Below, in pieces: positions 1-8,380 of a stretch of DNA of 64,000 nucleotides (within the stretch, counting starts at the first letter, position 1; every line of letters starts with the position of its first letter). The stretch is from positions 62,001-126,000 of the forward strand of contig NZ_CALBGN010000019.1 in assembly GCF_937893305.1 (NCBI RefSeq), given 5' to 3'. This DNA is from an uncultured Helicobacter sp. (GTDB taxonomy: Bacteria; Campylobacterota; Campylobacteria; Campylobacterales; Helicobacteraceae). The translations under genes were made by a program, and so were the position numbers. The notes under the pieces were generated by a model. The model searched no databases and was not told the origin of the DNA. It saw only the letters and a program-made list of their open reading frames with translations.

Positions 1-1
1 T

Positions 2-301
2 TTTGGAGCGATTTTGGTGTATTGCCTTTATCAAATCACTTTTATTTTTGGAGATTATTTAGGACGAGCTGAAACACTAATTTTTGCTAAAAAACCTCTA
101 TTGTCTTGGCTTGATAAACGCAAACAAATCGGCTATTTACTTGGACTTGGAATCGCTTTTTTGTTTTATGCAATTTTAGATTCCAACAAAATCACGCAAA
201 AAGAATTGCAAATTTATTACATACATTTTTTACTCTTTTTGTTACAATGTGGAGTGTTTTTTACATTATTTTACGCTTTTGCAAAGAGAAAAAATGTCTG
301 A
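2..301 (+). CDS. C-terminal part of an integral membrane protein (5' end outside window)
   Basis: The reading frame is open from the first bases of the window and stops at 301, so the true start lies upstream. The visible ~99 residues hold two long hydrophobic stretches, roughly residues 45-60 and 72-95, and end in a short basic tail (AKRKNV). No family motif is visible and I do not recognise the product. Its last bases overlap the start of the folate gene at 294, which suggests the two are co-transcribed and translationally coupled. Confidence 0.6.
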   Translation, partial: FGAILVYCLYQITFIFGDYLGRAETLIFAKKPLLSWLDKRKQIGYLLGLGIAFLFYAILDSNKITQKELQIYYIHFLLFLLQCGVFFTLFYAFAKRKNV

Positions 302-941
302 TCTAAAAGCAAATTATCGAAAAATTTTCAAAAAAAATCTCACAAAAATCTCACAAAAAAACAATAAGATATGGCTAGATTATAGAATCCAAAACACTCT
401 AAAAAAAGAGATTGAATGTTTGCTTCTTACACATAAAAAAAAGCGTTTTATTAACCTTTTATTCTATTATCCTTTACCCATAGAATTTGATAGTAGAAAA
501 CTTTTAAGATTCTATAAAAAACAAAAAAAGGTGCAGATTTTTTTACCCTTTATGCAGGGTATCAGTTTTAAAATTGTAAAATATAGGCTTCCAATGCAAA
601 AAAGGGATTTTGGAGTTTATGAATCTAGCCATTCATCTTTTAAAATTTCTAAACTAGATTACGCAATTGTCCCAGTTATTGGAATTGATAAAACATTTAA
701 ACGCATAGGATTTGGCAAAGGAATGTATGATAGATTTTTTAGCACTTTAAAAACAAAACCTCAAACAATTTTTATATGCCGTGCATTAAATCTAGCACAA
801 TGTGCAATCACACAATCTTATGATTTACAAGCAGATACATTTATTTCTCCCTTTGCCTACCTAAAATTTAAGGATATTCACAATGGTAATATGGGTTCTC
901 ACAAGTTCTATTCTCTCCGCTATCATCGCTGGAGGGGGTAG
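294..941 (+). CDS. 5-formyltetrahydrofolate cyclo-ligase family protein
   Basis: Members of this family (MTHFS) use ATP to convert 5-formyltetrahydrofolate to 5,10-methenyltetrahydrofolate in the cytosol. The family signature is the glycine-rich segment GFGKGMYDRF near residue 140 of 215, preceded by a conserved 'VPVIGID' strand. The usual second Tyr of the G-Y-YD motif is Met here. I chose the ATG at 294 because it follows a purine-rich AAAGAGAA segment and gives the usual N-terminus; an in-frame ATG at 249 would lie inside the upstream gene. The 3' end overlaps rny by 59 bases, so the C-terminal tail beyond about residue 196 is not family sequence. The same folate gene-rny order is, as I recall, found in Campylobacter. 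Confidence 0.85.
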   Translation: MSDLKANYRKIFKKNLTKISQKNNKIWLDYRIQNTLKKEIECLLLTHKKKRFINLLFYYPLPIEFDSRKLLRFYKKQKKVQIFLPFMQGISFKIVKYRLPMQKRDFGVYESSHSSFKISKLDYAIVPVIGIDKTFKRIGFGKGMYDRFFSTLKTKPQTIFICRALNLAQCAITQSYDLQADTFISPFAYLKFKDIHNGNMGSHKFYSLRYHRWRG

Positions 942-2454
942 CTATCTTATTTCACGCAAACTCTCACACGCAAAACTAGCAGTCCAAATAGAGCAGGCAA
1001 ACGCAAAGGCAAAGGCAATAGAATATGAAGCAGAAAAATTATTTCAAGAATCTAAAATTAAAGCAAAAGATATTGAATTAGAAGCAAAATTAAATGCCGA
1101 TAGAGAAAGCAACAGAATCTTAAAAGAACACGAAGCAAATCTCTTGCTGTTTGAAAAAGAAAAAATTACACAATCTCAACGCATAGAAAAAGAAATGTGT
1201 AAAATTGAACACGAAAAACATCTTCTGAGCAAAGATCGCAATGCACTTTTTGAAGAGCAAGAATCTCTAAAAAGACTTAAAACAACTTACAATACAAAGC
1301 TTGAAGAACTCACCCAAAATCTCTCAAAAATAGCAAATCTTACCAAAAGCGAAGCTAAACAAATGTTTTTAGAACGTATCAAAGAAGAATCCAAGCTAGA
1401 AGCCGCAAAAATCATTAGAGAGCAGGAGATGCAAGCAAAAGAAGAAGCAAAAGATAAGGCGAACTACATCTTAGCAATGGCGACTTCACGCTTTGCAGGA
1501 GAATTTGCAGCAGAACGCCTAATCCAAAGTATTGTTCTGCCAAGTGATGATTTAAAAGCGCGCATTATTGGTAAAGAAGGGCGCAACATCAAGGCTTTAG
1601 AAATGATTTGTGGCGTGGATATCATTATTGATGATACACCAAATGTCATTATTGTAAGCTCCCACAATCTCTATCGCCGCGCAATTGCAGTTGAAACAAT
1701 TAACAAATTATTAGAAGATGGCAGAATCCAACCTGCGCGCATTGAAGAGATTTATCAAAAATGCTTTGATGAATTTGAAGATAGCATTTGCAAAGAAGGG
1801 GAACGTGTCGTGCTAGATTTAGGTATTAATGGAATCCACCCAGAAGTTAAAAAACTTATCGGCAAACTTCGTTATCGCGCAAGCTATGGGCAAAACGCTC
1901 TTGCACATTCTTTAGAAGTGGCAAATCTTGCTGGAATCATCGCCGCAGAGCTTGGTGGAGATTGTCTGCTTGCGGCAAGAGCTGGGTTATTGCACGATAT
2001 AGGAAAATCACGCACGCACGATTTTAAAGGCACTCATGTAGAACTTGGAGCAGAAATTGCAAGGCGTTATAACGAACCTGCTGTTGTCTTGAATGCGATT
2101 CTCTCTCATCACGGAAATGAAGAAGTTAAAAGCATTGAAGCAGCTGCAGTTTGTGCAGCGGATGCACTCTCTGCTGCACGACCGGGAGCAAGACGCGAAG
2201 TGCTAGAAAACTATCTAAGGCGTGTAAGCGAGATAGAAAAAATTGCGACTTCTAAAATGGGAGTCTTACACGCTTATGCAATCAATTCTGGACGCGAAGT
2301 GCGTGTGATTGCAAAATCTGAGGATATCAATGATGATGAAGCCTATCTCTTAGCAAGAGAAATTGCAAAAGATATAGAATCTAGCGTGCAATATCCGGGT
2401 GAAGTAAAAGTAAGCGTAATCCGTGAAACTAGAGCTTGCGCTATGGCGGAATAA
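883..2454 (+). CDS. rny: ribonuclease Y
   Basis: RNase Y is a membrane-anchored endoribonuclease that initiates mRNA decay. The 523-residue protein has the standard order. There is an N-terminal membrane anchor (about 3-24), a long charged coiled coil (about 30-200), a KH RNA-binding domain with the IIGKEGRNIKALE motif near 225-240, and an HD phosphohydrolase domain with HS..VA, LLHDIGK and SHHG motifs (about 340-430). The start at 883 has AAGGAT about 8 bases upstream. Length and motifs are complete, with no sign of damage. It follows the cyclo-ligase gene with a 59-base overlap and is followed 11 bases later by the fucosyltransferase start. Confidence 0.96.
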   Translation: MVIWVLTSSILSAIIAGGGSYLISRKLSHAKLAVQIEQANAKAKAIEYEAEKLFQESKIKAKDIELEAKLNADRESNRILKEHEANLLLFEKEKITQSQRIEKEMCKIEHEKHLLSKDRNALFEEQESLKRLKTTYNTKLEELTQNLSKIANLTKSEAKQMFLERIKEESKLEAAKIIREQEMQAKEEAKDKANYILAMATSRFAGEFAAERLIQSIVLPSDDLKARIIGKEGRNIKALEMICGVDIIIDDTPNVIIVSSHNLYRRAIAVETINKLLEDGRIQPARIEEIYQKCFDEFEDSICKEGERVVLDLGINGIHPEVKKLIGKLRYRASYGQNALAHSLEVANLAGIIAAELGGDCLLAARAGLLHDIGKSRTHDFKGTHVELGAEIARRYNEPAVVLNAILSHHGNEEVKSIEAAAVCAADALSAARPGARREVLENYLRRVSEIEKIATSKMGVLHAYAINSGREVRVIAKSEDINDDEAYLLAREIAKDIESSVQYPGEVKVSVIRETRACAMAE

Positions 2455-2465
2455 AGAGAGCAAAA

Positions 2466-3392
2466 ATGATTGTAAGATTAATGGGTGGATTAGGAAATCA
2501 AATGTTTTGCTATGCTTTTGCAAAATCTCTTAGCTTATTAAAAAACACTCAAGTCTTTCTTGATTATCATAACCAAGATTTAAAAAGGATTACTCCGCAA
2601 AGAAGATTTGAAATAGATCGTTTTAATCTTACTGTGCCAATAGTTTATGATTTTAAAATTCCAAAAAATCAGTTCGCTAGAATAATTAATAATTTTTTGC
2701 CTAAAAAATATCGCTTACAAAAATATAAATTTCCTATATACAGAGATGCCAATCTAACACCTGAATATGTTATAAACAATAATTTTGAAATAAATGCTTA
2801 TTTCTTGGGATATTTTCAAAATATAAAATATTTCATTGACATTGAACAAATATTAAAAAATGATTTTATTCTCAAAACTCCATTAAGCCAAAATAATCAA
2901 AAATTACAAAACCATATTCTATCCACAAAAAATTCTTGCTTTCTACATGTTCGTCGCGGGGATTATCTAGGTGATACAGGATTTATAAATTTATGCCAAA
3001 CGAATTACTATAATGAAGCCTTAAAAATTATAAAAGATAAATTAAAAAAACCGCATATATTTATTTTTAGCAATGATATGCAATGGTGCAAAAATCATTT
3101 TTTACAAACACTTGATCCCAAAATCACAAATGGCATATTTTTTGACTTTGTTGAAGGTAATGGTGAAGGCGATGCCATCGAAGAAATGGAGCTTATGCGA
3201 AGCTGCAAACATAGTATTAAATCAAATTCTACTTTTAGTTGGTGGGCTGCATTTCTTTTGAACAATAAAGAAAAGATAGTTATTAGTCCAAAAGAATTCT
3301 TTACAAGACATGTTCCAAATGTAGACCCAGATAATCTCGTAATTAAAGATTTAGATAACTCTGAACGTTATTTTTATATAAAATTACTCTAA
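2466..3392 (+). CDS. alpha-1,2-fucosyltransferase (GT11)
   Basis: GT11 enzymes transfer fucose from GDP-fucose to the 2-position of galactose. In Helicobacter pylori the homologous FutC makes the H and Lewis b/y type epitopes of LPS. The protein (308 residues from ATG 2466, after an AAGAGAG segment) starts with the family block GGLGNQMF at residues 7-14. It carries the donor-binding motif HVRRGDY at 161-167 and a late STFSWW motif. An in-frame ATG at 2436 lies inside rny and lacks a ribosome site. Base composition is AT-richer than rny. No homopolymer tract of the kind that switches futC in H. pylori is seen, so expression appears constitutive. The acceptor is unknown. Confidence 0.9.
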   Translation: MIVRLMGGLGNQMFCYAFAKSLSLLKNTQVFLDYHNQDLKRITPQRRFEIDRFNLTVPIVYDFKIPKNQFARIINNFLPKKYRLQKYKFPIYRDANLTPEYVINNNFEINAYFLGYFQNIKYFIDIEQILKNDFILKTPLSQNNQKLQNHILSTKNSCFLHVRRGDYLGDTGFINLCQTNYYNEALKIIKDKLKKPHIFIFSNDMQWCKNHFLQTLDPKITNGIFFDFVEGNGEGDAIEEMELMRSCKHSIKSNSTFSWWAAFLLNNKEKIVISPKEFFTRHVPNVDPDNLVIKDLDNSERYFYIKLL

Positions 3393-3427
3393 AAGAATTA
3401 TTAACCAATTTCTTAATTTTATTTAAT

Positions 3428-5053
3428 TTATTTTAAAATTCTAAACTTGGCTCCAAAAATTCTAATAATTTTATATTTTTTATCAGAAGAATTTTTAATA
3501 GAAAAAATTTTCTGTAACAACTCAATGCTGAACTTTCTTTTTAAATCTTTGCGCAATTTAGAATAATATTTAATATCTTCTTGTTTTAAGGTCATAAAAC
3601 CATCTTTTATAATTTCTTGTATAAAAATATTCATTTTCTGTATATTTTGCGGGTTCATTGAGATTGCATTGTTGTCTACTCCAAACTTCATTGCATACTT
3701 TTTTAATGAACCCCAAAGTTCCTGCTGATCCTTAGGGTGTGGTGGGACAAAAGTATTAATACCTTTTTGTTTTAATTTATAAGACAGAGTGATGTCTTCA
3801 CCGACAATTTTGAAATTTGAATATTTTTGTGTATTCTCAAATAAATAATCTAGCCATTTTCTTTTCAAAAACCAACTATGTCCCACCAAATCCACTCTTG
3901 CTGTATAATCCAAATTTCCATCCCAACCAACCCTAAATGACTTGTCATAAGGATATTTTTCCATCTCATCAAAAACAATTCCGATTGTCCCATAAAGTCC
4001 TTCTTTTTCACACATTTGCACTAGGCAATTTTCAAGCCACCTTGAGCCTGGAATCGTATCATCGTCAAAAACACATACATATTGTGATTTTGCATTTTTT
4101 CTTGCAAAATCAAACCTTTCCCAGACTCCATAATTTTTATCGCAAATTTTCACATCATCAAAATGATCCAATAATTCTTTATTAAAGACGATTTTATAAT
4201 CTTCATCTATCCCATCTTGAAATAACAAAATCTCTTTAGGTTTAACACTCTGATTCTTCAGTGCTTCTAATTGCAATCTTAGATTTGACGGTTTTTTATA
4301 TGCTGTCAAAATCACGCTGACATCAAAATTAATCATTCTAGGATTATACATCCAACAAATGCGTTTGGCATAATCACTTGTTACATCCATATAAGGTCTA
4401 GTTTGTTTATTATGAATAAAAGTATCAAGCGCAGAGCCAAAATCTATGTAACAATTGTTCGGATTGTTTTGAAACAAATCCACAATGATAGGCTCACTCA
4501 TAGGACCTGCTGCAACAACATAAAGCAAATCATTTCTGCACCCAAAATCTTGTTTTATTTGCTCAATCATTTGCTTTGCATCATTCTCCCAAAAGCCAAT
4601 ACAATCATCACTAACTTCATAATGTTTTAGGATATTTAAATTGCCTATTTTACGATTTTTCGCTCTATAATTTGCAATCAATACAACATCTCTGTGTAAA
4701 GTAGGAAACTTTTCTTCAAATTTCTTATAATTTGCATTTGACCAAAAATTAGAAAATGTAATATTTCTACTTCTTATTCTCGTCATATACCATAGATATG
4801 CACTCATATCACAACAAGGACAAGAGATTCCATAAAAAACTTTTTCATCATCAAGATTTAACGAAGCAAGCAATGCTTCTCCAAGTTTAGAAACATAATC
4901 TGTAGATTGCCAACCTTCCTGTGCTGTAACCTTGCGTCCGCACATAATTGCACACTCACCATCACCATATCTTAATAATACAAAATTTTCATTCTTTTCA
5001 ATTTTATCCCAAATCTTATCAAATTCATTATTTTGAAAAAGTCTATGTTCCAT
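3428..5053 (-). CDS. two-domain glycosyltransferase: N-terminal GT-D (DUF1792-like) plus C-terminal GT2
   Basis: The 541-residue protein seems to be a fusion of two transferases. Residues about 1-235 resemble the GT-D fold family formerly DUF1792: the segment FVLLRYGDGE (24-33) contains the D-x-E metal-binding motif (D31, E33) of that family. From about residue 245 a GT2 (GT-A) domain begins with VSVILTAYKKPSNL and has a D-D-D metal site at 330-332, followed by a segment typical of GT2 acceptor loops. The gene lies 23 bases after the phase-variable methyltransferase on the same strand and is the last gene of the wecB-methyltransferase-GT chain. Two linked sugar additions to a surface glycan are likely, but substrates cannot be read from the sequence. 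The GT2 assignment is firm; the GT-D assignment rests on the motif and spacing. Confidence 0.75.
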   Translation of the reverse strand: MEHRLFQNNEFDKIWDKIEKNENFVLLRYGDGECAIMCGRKVTAQEGWQSTDYVSKLGEALLASLNLDDEKVFYGISCPCCDMSAYLWYMTRIRSRNITFSNFWSNANYKKFEEKFPTLHRDVVLIANYRAKNRKIGNLNILKHYEVSDDCIGFWENDAKQMIEQIKQDFGCRNDLLYVVAAGPMSEPIIVDLFQNNPNNCYIDFGSALDTFIHNKQTRPYMDVTSDYAKRICWMYNPRMINFDVSVILTAYKKPSNLRLQLEALKNQSVKPKEILLFQDGIDEDYKIVFNKELLDHFDDVKICDKNYGVWERFDFARKNAKSQYVCVFDDDTIPGSRWLENCLVQMCEKEGLYGTIGIVFDEMEKYPYDKSFRVGWDGNLDYTARVDLVGHSWFLKRKWLDYLFENTQKYSNFKIVGEDITLSYKLKQKGINTFVPPHPKDQQELWGSLKKYAMKFGVDNNAISMNPQNIQKMNIFIQEIIKDGFMTLKQEDIKYYSKLRKDLKRKFSIELLQKIFSIKNSSDKKYKIIRIFGAKFRILK

Positions 5054-5076
5054 TTTATGCCCCTTTTCTGTGTTAA

Positions 5077-5883
5077 TTATAATTTTTGAGCTGTAATTAC
5101 ATAATCATAATTTGGTCTAAATACTTCAACCTTTAAATTCTTATATTTTCCAGAGTATTGAAAAAATTCTTTTATCATGTCTGGCACTAAATACAGTGTA
5201 TGTGTAACTTCATTTCTTGATGCTGGATCATCTGAAAAACCATCTGGCACGAAAAGAACAATATAACCATTTGGCTTTAATAATTCTGCCGCGCTATTTA
5301 AGGATTTTATTGGCTCAAAAACATGCTCAAAAGAATGTGAGCTAATAACAAAATCAAAGGCATTTAGTCTATCTTGAATATTTTCTATCTTCGAACAATT
5401 CTCCCATGATCCTTGATAAATATTTTTTGTAGGATAATTATTTACATCCCAAATTCTTCCATTAAAATTTATAATTTCGTCCCCCCCCCCTCCCGCACTA
5501 TTATTTTGCAAATTATAATCAACTCCTATCCAATTTTTATATTTTTTATCTGCAACAATAGGGAATTTTCCAGGACCGATTTCTGCTATATGTAGATCAT
5601 AAGAAAAATTTGGAATAAGTTTTTTGATATATTCAAACATAAAAGGTTGCGGTTCTGCATTTTCACCAAAATAATACATTCCAAGTTTTCTATCTTTATA
5701 TAGCATCTTTTTGTATTTTTTGCACTTTTCTATATCTAATTGAGTTTGCAAAGAACAGTCATACAATGTTCTAAATGACTGGTAATTTAAAAAGAAATCT
5801 AACACTAGATTATACTCTCTTTCAGAAAAAACAAATCTTTTGCTCTCATTGAGTCTGCCTAATAGTTTTTGAATCATTTTCAT
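5077..5883 (-). CDS. class I SAM-dependent methyltransferase with phase-variable poly-G tract
   Basis: The 268-residue protein shows a class I methyltransferase core: motif I AEIGPGKFP near residue 98, an acidic strand WIGVDYN, then DFVISSHSFEHV and a post-motif 'LLKPNGYIVLFVPDG' strand. A run of ten G on the coding strand (5490-5481) encodes the Gly-rich stretch A-G-G-G-G-D at about residues 130-135. The frame is open through it here, so this copy is ON. Gain or loss of one G would truncate the protein at about half length. The ATG overlaps the wecB stop (ATGA), so translation is coupled to wecB. Location within the glycan cluster suggests methylation of a surface sugar, as for several poly-G methyltransferases of Campylobacter capsule loci; the substrate is inferred only. 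Confidence 0.85.
   Translation of the reverse strand: MKMIQKLLGRLNESKRFVFSEREYNLVLDFFLNYQSFRTLYDCSLQTQLDIEKCKKYKKMLYKDRKLGMYYFGENAEPQPFMFEYIKKLIPNFSYDLHIAEIGPGKFPIVADKKYKNWIGVDYNLQNNSAGGGGDEIINFNGRIWDVNNYPTKNIYQGSWENCSKIENIQDRLNAFDFVISSHSFEHVFEPIKSLNSAAELLKPNGYIVLFVPDGFSDDPASRNEVTHTLYLVPDMIKEFFQYSGKYKNLKVEVFRPNYDYVITAQKL
5481..5490 (-). repeat. homopolymer C10 (G10 on the coding strand), contingency tract
   Basis: Ten consecutive C on the plus strand lie inside the methyltransferase coding region and follow a T-rich, low-complexity context. It is by far the longest G/C homopolymer in the window; the next longest is G6 near 44990. In Campylobacter and Helicobacter, intragenic G/C tracts of 8-12 bases slip at high rate and switch genes on and off. 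The frame is intact at this length. Confidence 0.9.
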
Positions 5884-7001
5884 TTCATCTCCTTAAAATT
5901 TCTAATTTCCAAATATATCCTTAATGCCGACATTCCATCTCCATAGGGATTTCTACTGCTCTTTAGGCGTGTTTTTTCTCTATCTTGCTTTAAAATCTCT
6001 CTTGCTTCTTTTAAGATTTTATACTCATCAGCACCAACTAACCTAGAAAAACCAGCTTCAATCCCCTCTGTGCGTTCAGTTTCATAACGCATCACCAACA
6101 CAGGAGTGCCAAAAGTAGGTGCTTCTTCTTGAATCCCACCAGAATCTGTTAAGATAAGCTTTGCACTTTTGATTAAGCAAATTGTTTCAGGATAATCTAA
6201 AGGACTAGTTAAAATCACATTAAAAATCCCATTTAATCTCTCAAAAACTCTATCAGAAACATTTGGATTAGGATGCACAGAAAACACAAATTGATGATCG
6301 CCAAACTCTTGTGCAAGCCCGATGATCGCCGATAAAATATACTCCAATCTTTCCCCAAAGTTTTCTCTGCGATGTGCTGTTATAAAAACCAATTTATCAT
6401 TTAGTTCTATATGAAGATTTTTTAAATGTTTTTCTGCCCTTTTTATAACACTATCTGACAAACACTCTAAAGCATCAATAACCGTATTTCCAGTAATAAA
6501 TATCTTTTCTTCTTTGATATTTTCTTTAACTAAAGCCATATAAGCTCTTTGTGTTGGAACAAAGTGCAAATCTGCAATGCGAGCAATCATTTGACGCAAG
6601 GCTTCTTCTGGATAAGGCTCAAAATTATCATAGCTTCTAAGACCAGCTTCAATATGAAAAATCGGAATCCTTTTGTAAAAGCTCGCTAAAGCTCCACAAA
6701 ATGCACTCATTGTATCGCCTTGAATAATCGTAGCATCAATTTGATTATTACAATAAAGATCTGCTAAAGAATTCAAAATCCTTGCTTGAACACCGGCTAA
6801 AGTCTGATTTGACAACATAACATTCAAACGAAAATCAGCCGTAATTCCAAAATACCCCAATGTCTGATTTGAAAGTTCTTTTTGTTGTTCTGTATTGCAA
6901 ACCAAAACTTTAAATGCAGAATCCTTACGCAGCTCTAAAATAACTGGAGCTAATTTTATCGCTTCAGGTCTAGTTCCTAAAATCACAAGAATGGTCTTCA
7001 T
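5880..7001 (-). CDS. wecB: UDP-N-acetylglucosamine 2-epimerase (non-hydrolysing)
   Basis: WecB interconverts UDP-GlcNAc and UDP-ManNAc, supplying ManNAc-type sugars for surface polysaccharides. The 373-residue protein matches the family in length and motifs: LGTRPEAIKLAPV at the N-terminus, HIEAGLRSYD near residue 115, TAHRRENFG near 208, and the late LTDSGGIQEEAP block. It heads a three-gene chain (wecB, methyltransferase, GT-D/GT2) with ATGA overlap to the methyltransferase. It is divergent from the GT8 gene. The product may feed the glycan modified by the following genes; that link is inferred from position. Confidence 0.94.
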   Translation of the reverse strand: MKTILVILGTRPEAIKLAPVILELRKDSAFKVLVCNTEQQKELSNQTLGYFGITADFRLNVMLSNQTLAGVQARILNSLADLYCNNQIDATIIQGDTMSAFCGALASFYKRIPIFHIEAGLRSYDNFEPYPEEALRQMIARIADLHFVPTQRAYMALVKENIKEEKIFITGNTVIDALECLSDSVIKRAEKHLKNLHIELNDKLVFITAHRRENFGERLEYILSAIIGLAQEFGDHQFVFSVHPNPNVSDRVFERLNGIFNVILTSPLDYPETICLIKSAKLILTDSGGIQEEAPTFGTPVLVMRYETERTEGIEAGFSRLVGADEYKILKEAREILKQDREKTRLKSSRNPYGDGMSALRIYLEIRNFKEMK

Positions 7002-7041
7002 CTACATCACCTTCAAAAACTGAAATCCTACCATATTCTGC

Positions 7042-7047
7042 TATAAT
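7042..7047 (+). promoter_or_regulatory. -10 box TATAAT for the GT8 gene
   Basis: TGC-TATAAT, an extended -10 hexamer typical of the epsilonproteobacterial vegetative sigma factor, lies 20 bases before the GT8 start. It is followed by the ribosome site AAAAAGG at 7054-7060. The region between the divergent wecB and GT8 genes is only 65 bases. Confidence 0.6.
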
Positions 7048-7066
7048 TTTTACAAAAAGGATTCCA

Positions 7067-8380
7067 ATGTTTCATATTATTTTAAGTGCTGATGAAAATT
7101 ATATCAAATACACCTCTGTCTTAATCACAAGTATTATCTATAAGACAAACCCTAAATTAAGCTTTAAAGACTTCTGCCACAAAGAAGGCTTTAAAGCTCC
7201 TAAAAATAGCTCTTTTACTAGTTATCAAAATATGAATTTAAACACCTTATCCAAACAAGAAAATAAAGAATACTGCAAAGAAGGCTATGTGTTTCATATC
7301 CTAAGCAATTCTATCTCTAGCACAACTCAAAAGAAACTAAAAGAACTCCAAAACGCTCTTCACGCGATCTATCCTTGCGAAATTCTAACACATCTCATAA
7401 ATGACAAAGAGTTTGCAAACTTCCCAATCTCTGGTGCTGCACATAGTAATTATTTGCCATATTATCGCTTAAGATTAGATTTTTATCTCGATGACTCTAT
7501 TACAAAATGTCTTTATTTAGACTCTGATATGCTTTGCCTTTGTGATTTAAGAGAACTTTTTGCCATAGATTTAAAAGACTATATTCTAGCAGCCATCAAT
7601 GATCCGGGCACTAAAAAGCGCAAAATCAAATACAAAGAAAATGGCAAAACAACAACTTTTAACTTTAACGATGATTATTTTAATTCTGGCTTTTTACTCA
7701 TTAACACACTAAACTACAAACAACATAAAATTCAAGAAAAATGTGAAGATCTTGCTAAAAAATGCTATTACATCAAAGCTGCCGACCAAGACTTACTAAA
7801 TGCTACAATCCCGCAAGATAAGCTTTTAAAACTTCCTATTGCCTATAATTTTTCTTCTATTAGCTTTTGTATTGCGATTTGTAAAGATGAGCAAAAATAT
7901 CGTTTAAACTGCACTAGAGAGGAGTTTATGCAAAGTTATAGAAATCCAAAAATTATTCACTATGGTGAAAAACCTTGGAAATTTTTACAAAGCTATGTCA
8001 ATAGCAAAGAAGAAAACATCAACGACATTTGGTGGCATTATGCAACAATTACGCCAAGTTTTAATCAAGAATTATTAGAATCCAAAACTTCCATTAAAGA
8101 GTATTTGCACTTCGCCTCTTTAGGCTTTGAAGTCTTTAAACTCTCTTCAAAATTCACAGGATATTTTGCTCTAAAAACCTTAATTCACACACCAGAAAAT
8201 GACGCAAATCTAACAACTAAAATCCCAAAGGATCTCTTTGGGCTATGCTGTATTTTAGGAGAGATTATTCTTTTTGCTAGAAAACACAAAAAGGGGGCTT
8301 TAAGCGTGCTTTTAAAGGCTTTAAAAATTAAAAGAAATTTTAAAAAATTTAGCACACAAAAATTTAATCAACTGCTCTAA
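7067..8380 (+). CDS. glycosyltransferase family 8 (LPS glucosyl/galactosyltransferase type)
   Basis: GT8 enzymes are retaining, metal-dependent transferases; bacterial members add glucose or galactose to LPS core. The 437-residue protein begins with the family strand IILSADENYIKYTSVLI and has the D-x-D metal motif in YLDSDML (D152, D154). It then has the NSGFLLIN block near residue 210 and the ADQDLLN motif near 245. The C-terminal ~100 residues are basic and hydrophobic, as in membrane-associated LPS transferases. It has its own promoter and is convergent with the GT4 gene, overlapping it by 17 bases at the 3' ends. Sugar specificity is not predictable. Confidence 0.9.
   Translation: MFHIILSADENYIKYTSVLITSIIYKTNPKLSFKDFCHKEGFKAPKNSSFTSYQNMNLNTLSKQENKEYCKEGYVFHILSNSISSTTQKKLKELQNALHAIYPCEILTHLINDKEFANFPISGAAHSNYLPYYRLRLDFYLDDSITKCLYLDSDMLCLCDLRELFAIDLKDYILAAINDPGTKKRKIKYKENGKTTTFNFNDDYFNSGFLLINTLNYKQHKIQEKCEDLAKKCYYIKAADQDLLNATIPQDKLLKLPIAYNFSSISFCIAICKDEQKYRLNCTREEFMQSYRNPKIIHYGEKPWKFLQSYVNSKEENINDIWWHYATITPSFNQELLESKTSIKEYLHFASLGFEVFKLSSKFTGYFALKTLIHTPENDANLTTKIPKDLFGLCCILGEIILFARKHKKGALSVLLKALKIKRNFKKFSTQKFNQLL

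Noticed and set aside
5413..5595. 60-codon plus-strand frame containing the C10 tract
   Set aside because: Its opposite strand is the clear methyltransferase; the proline run is just the reading of the tract.
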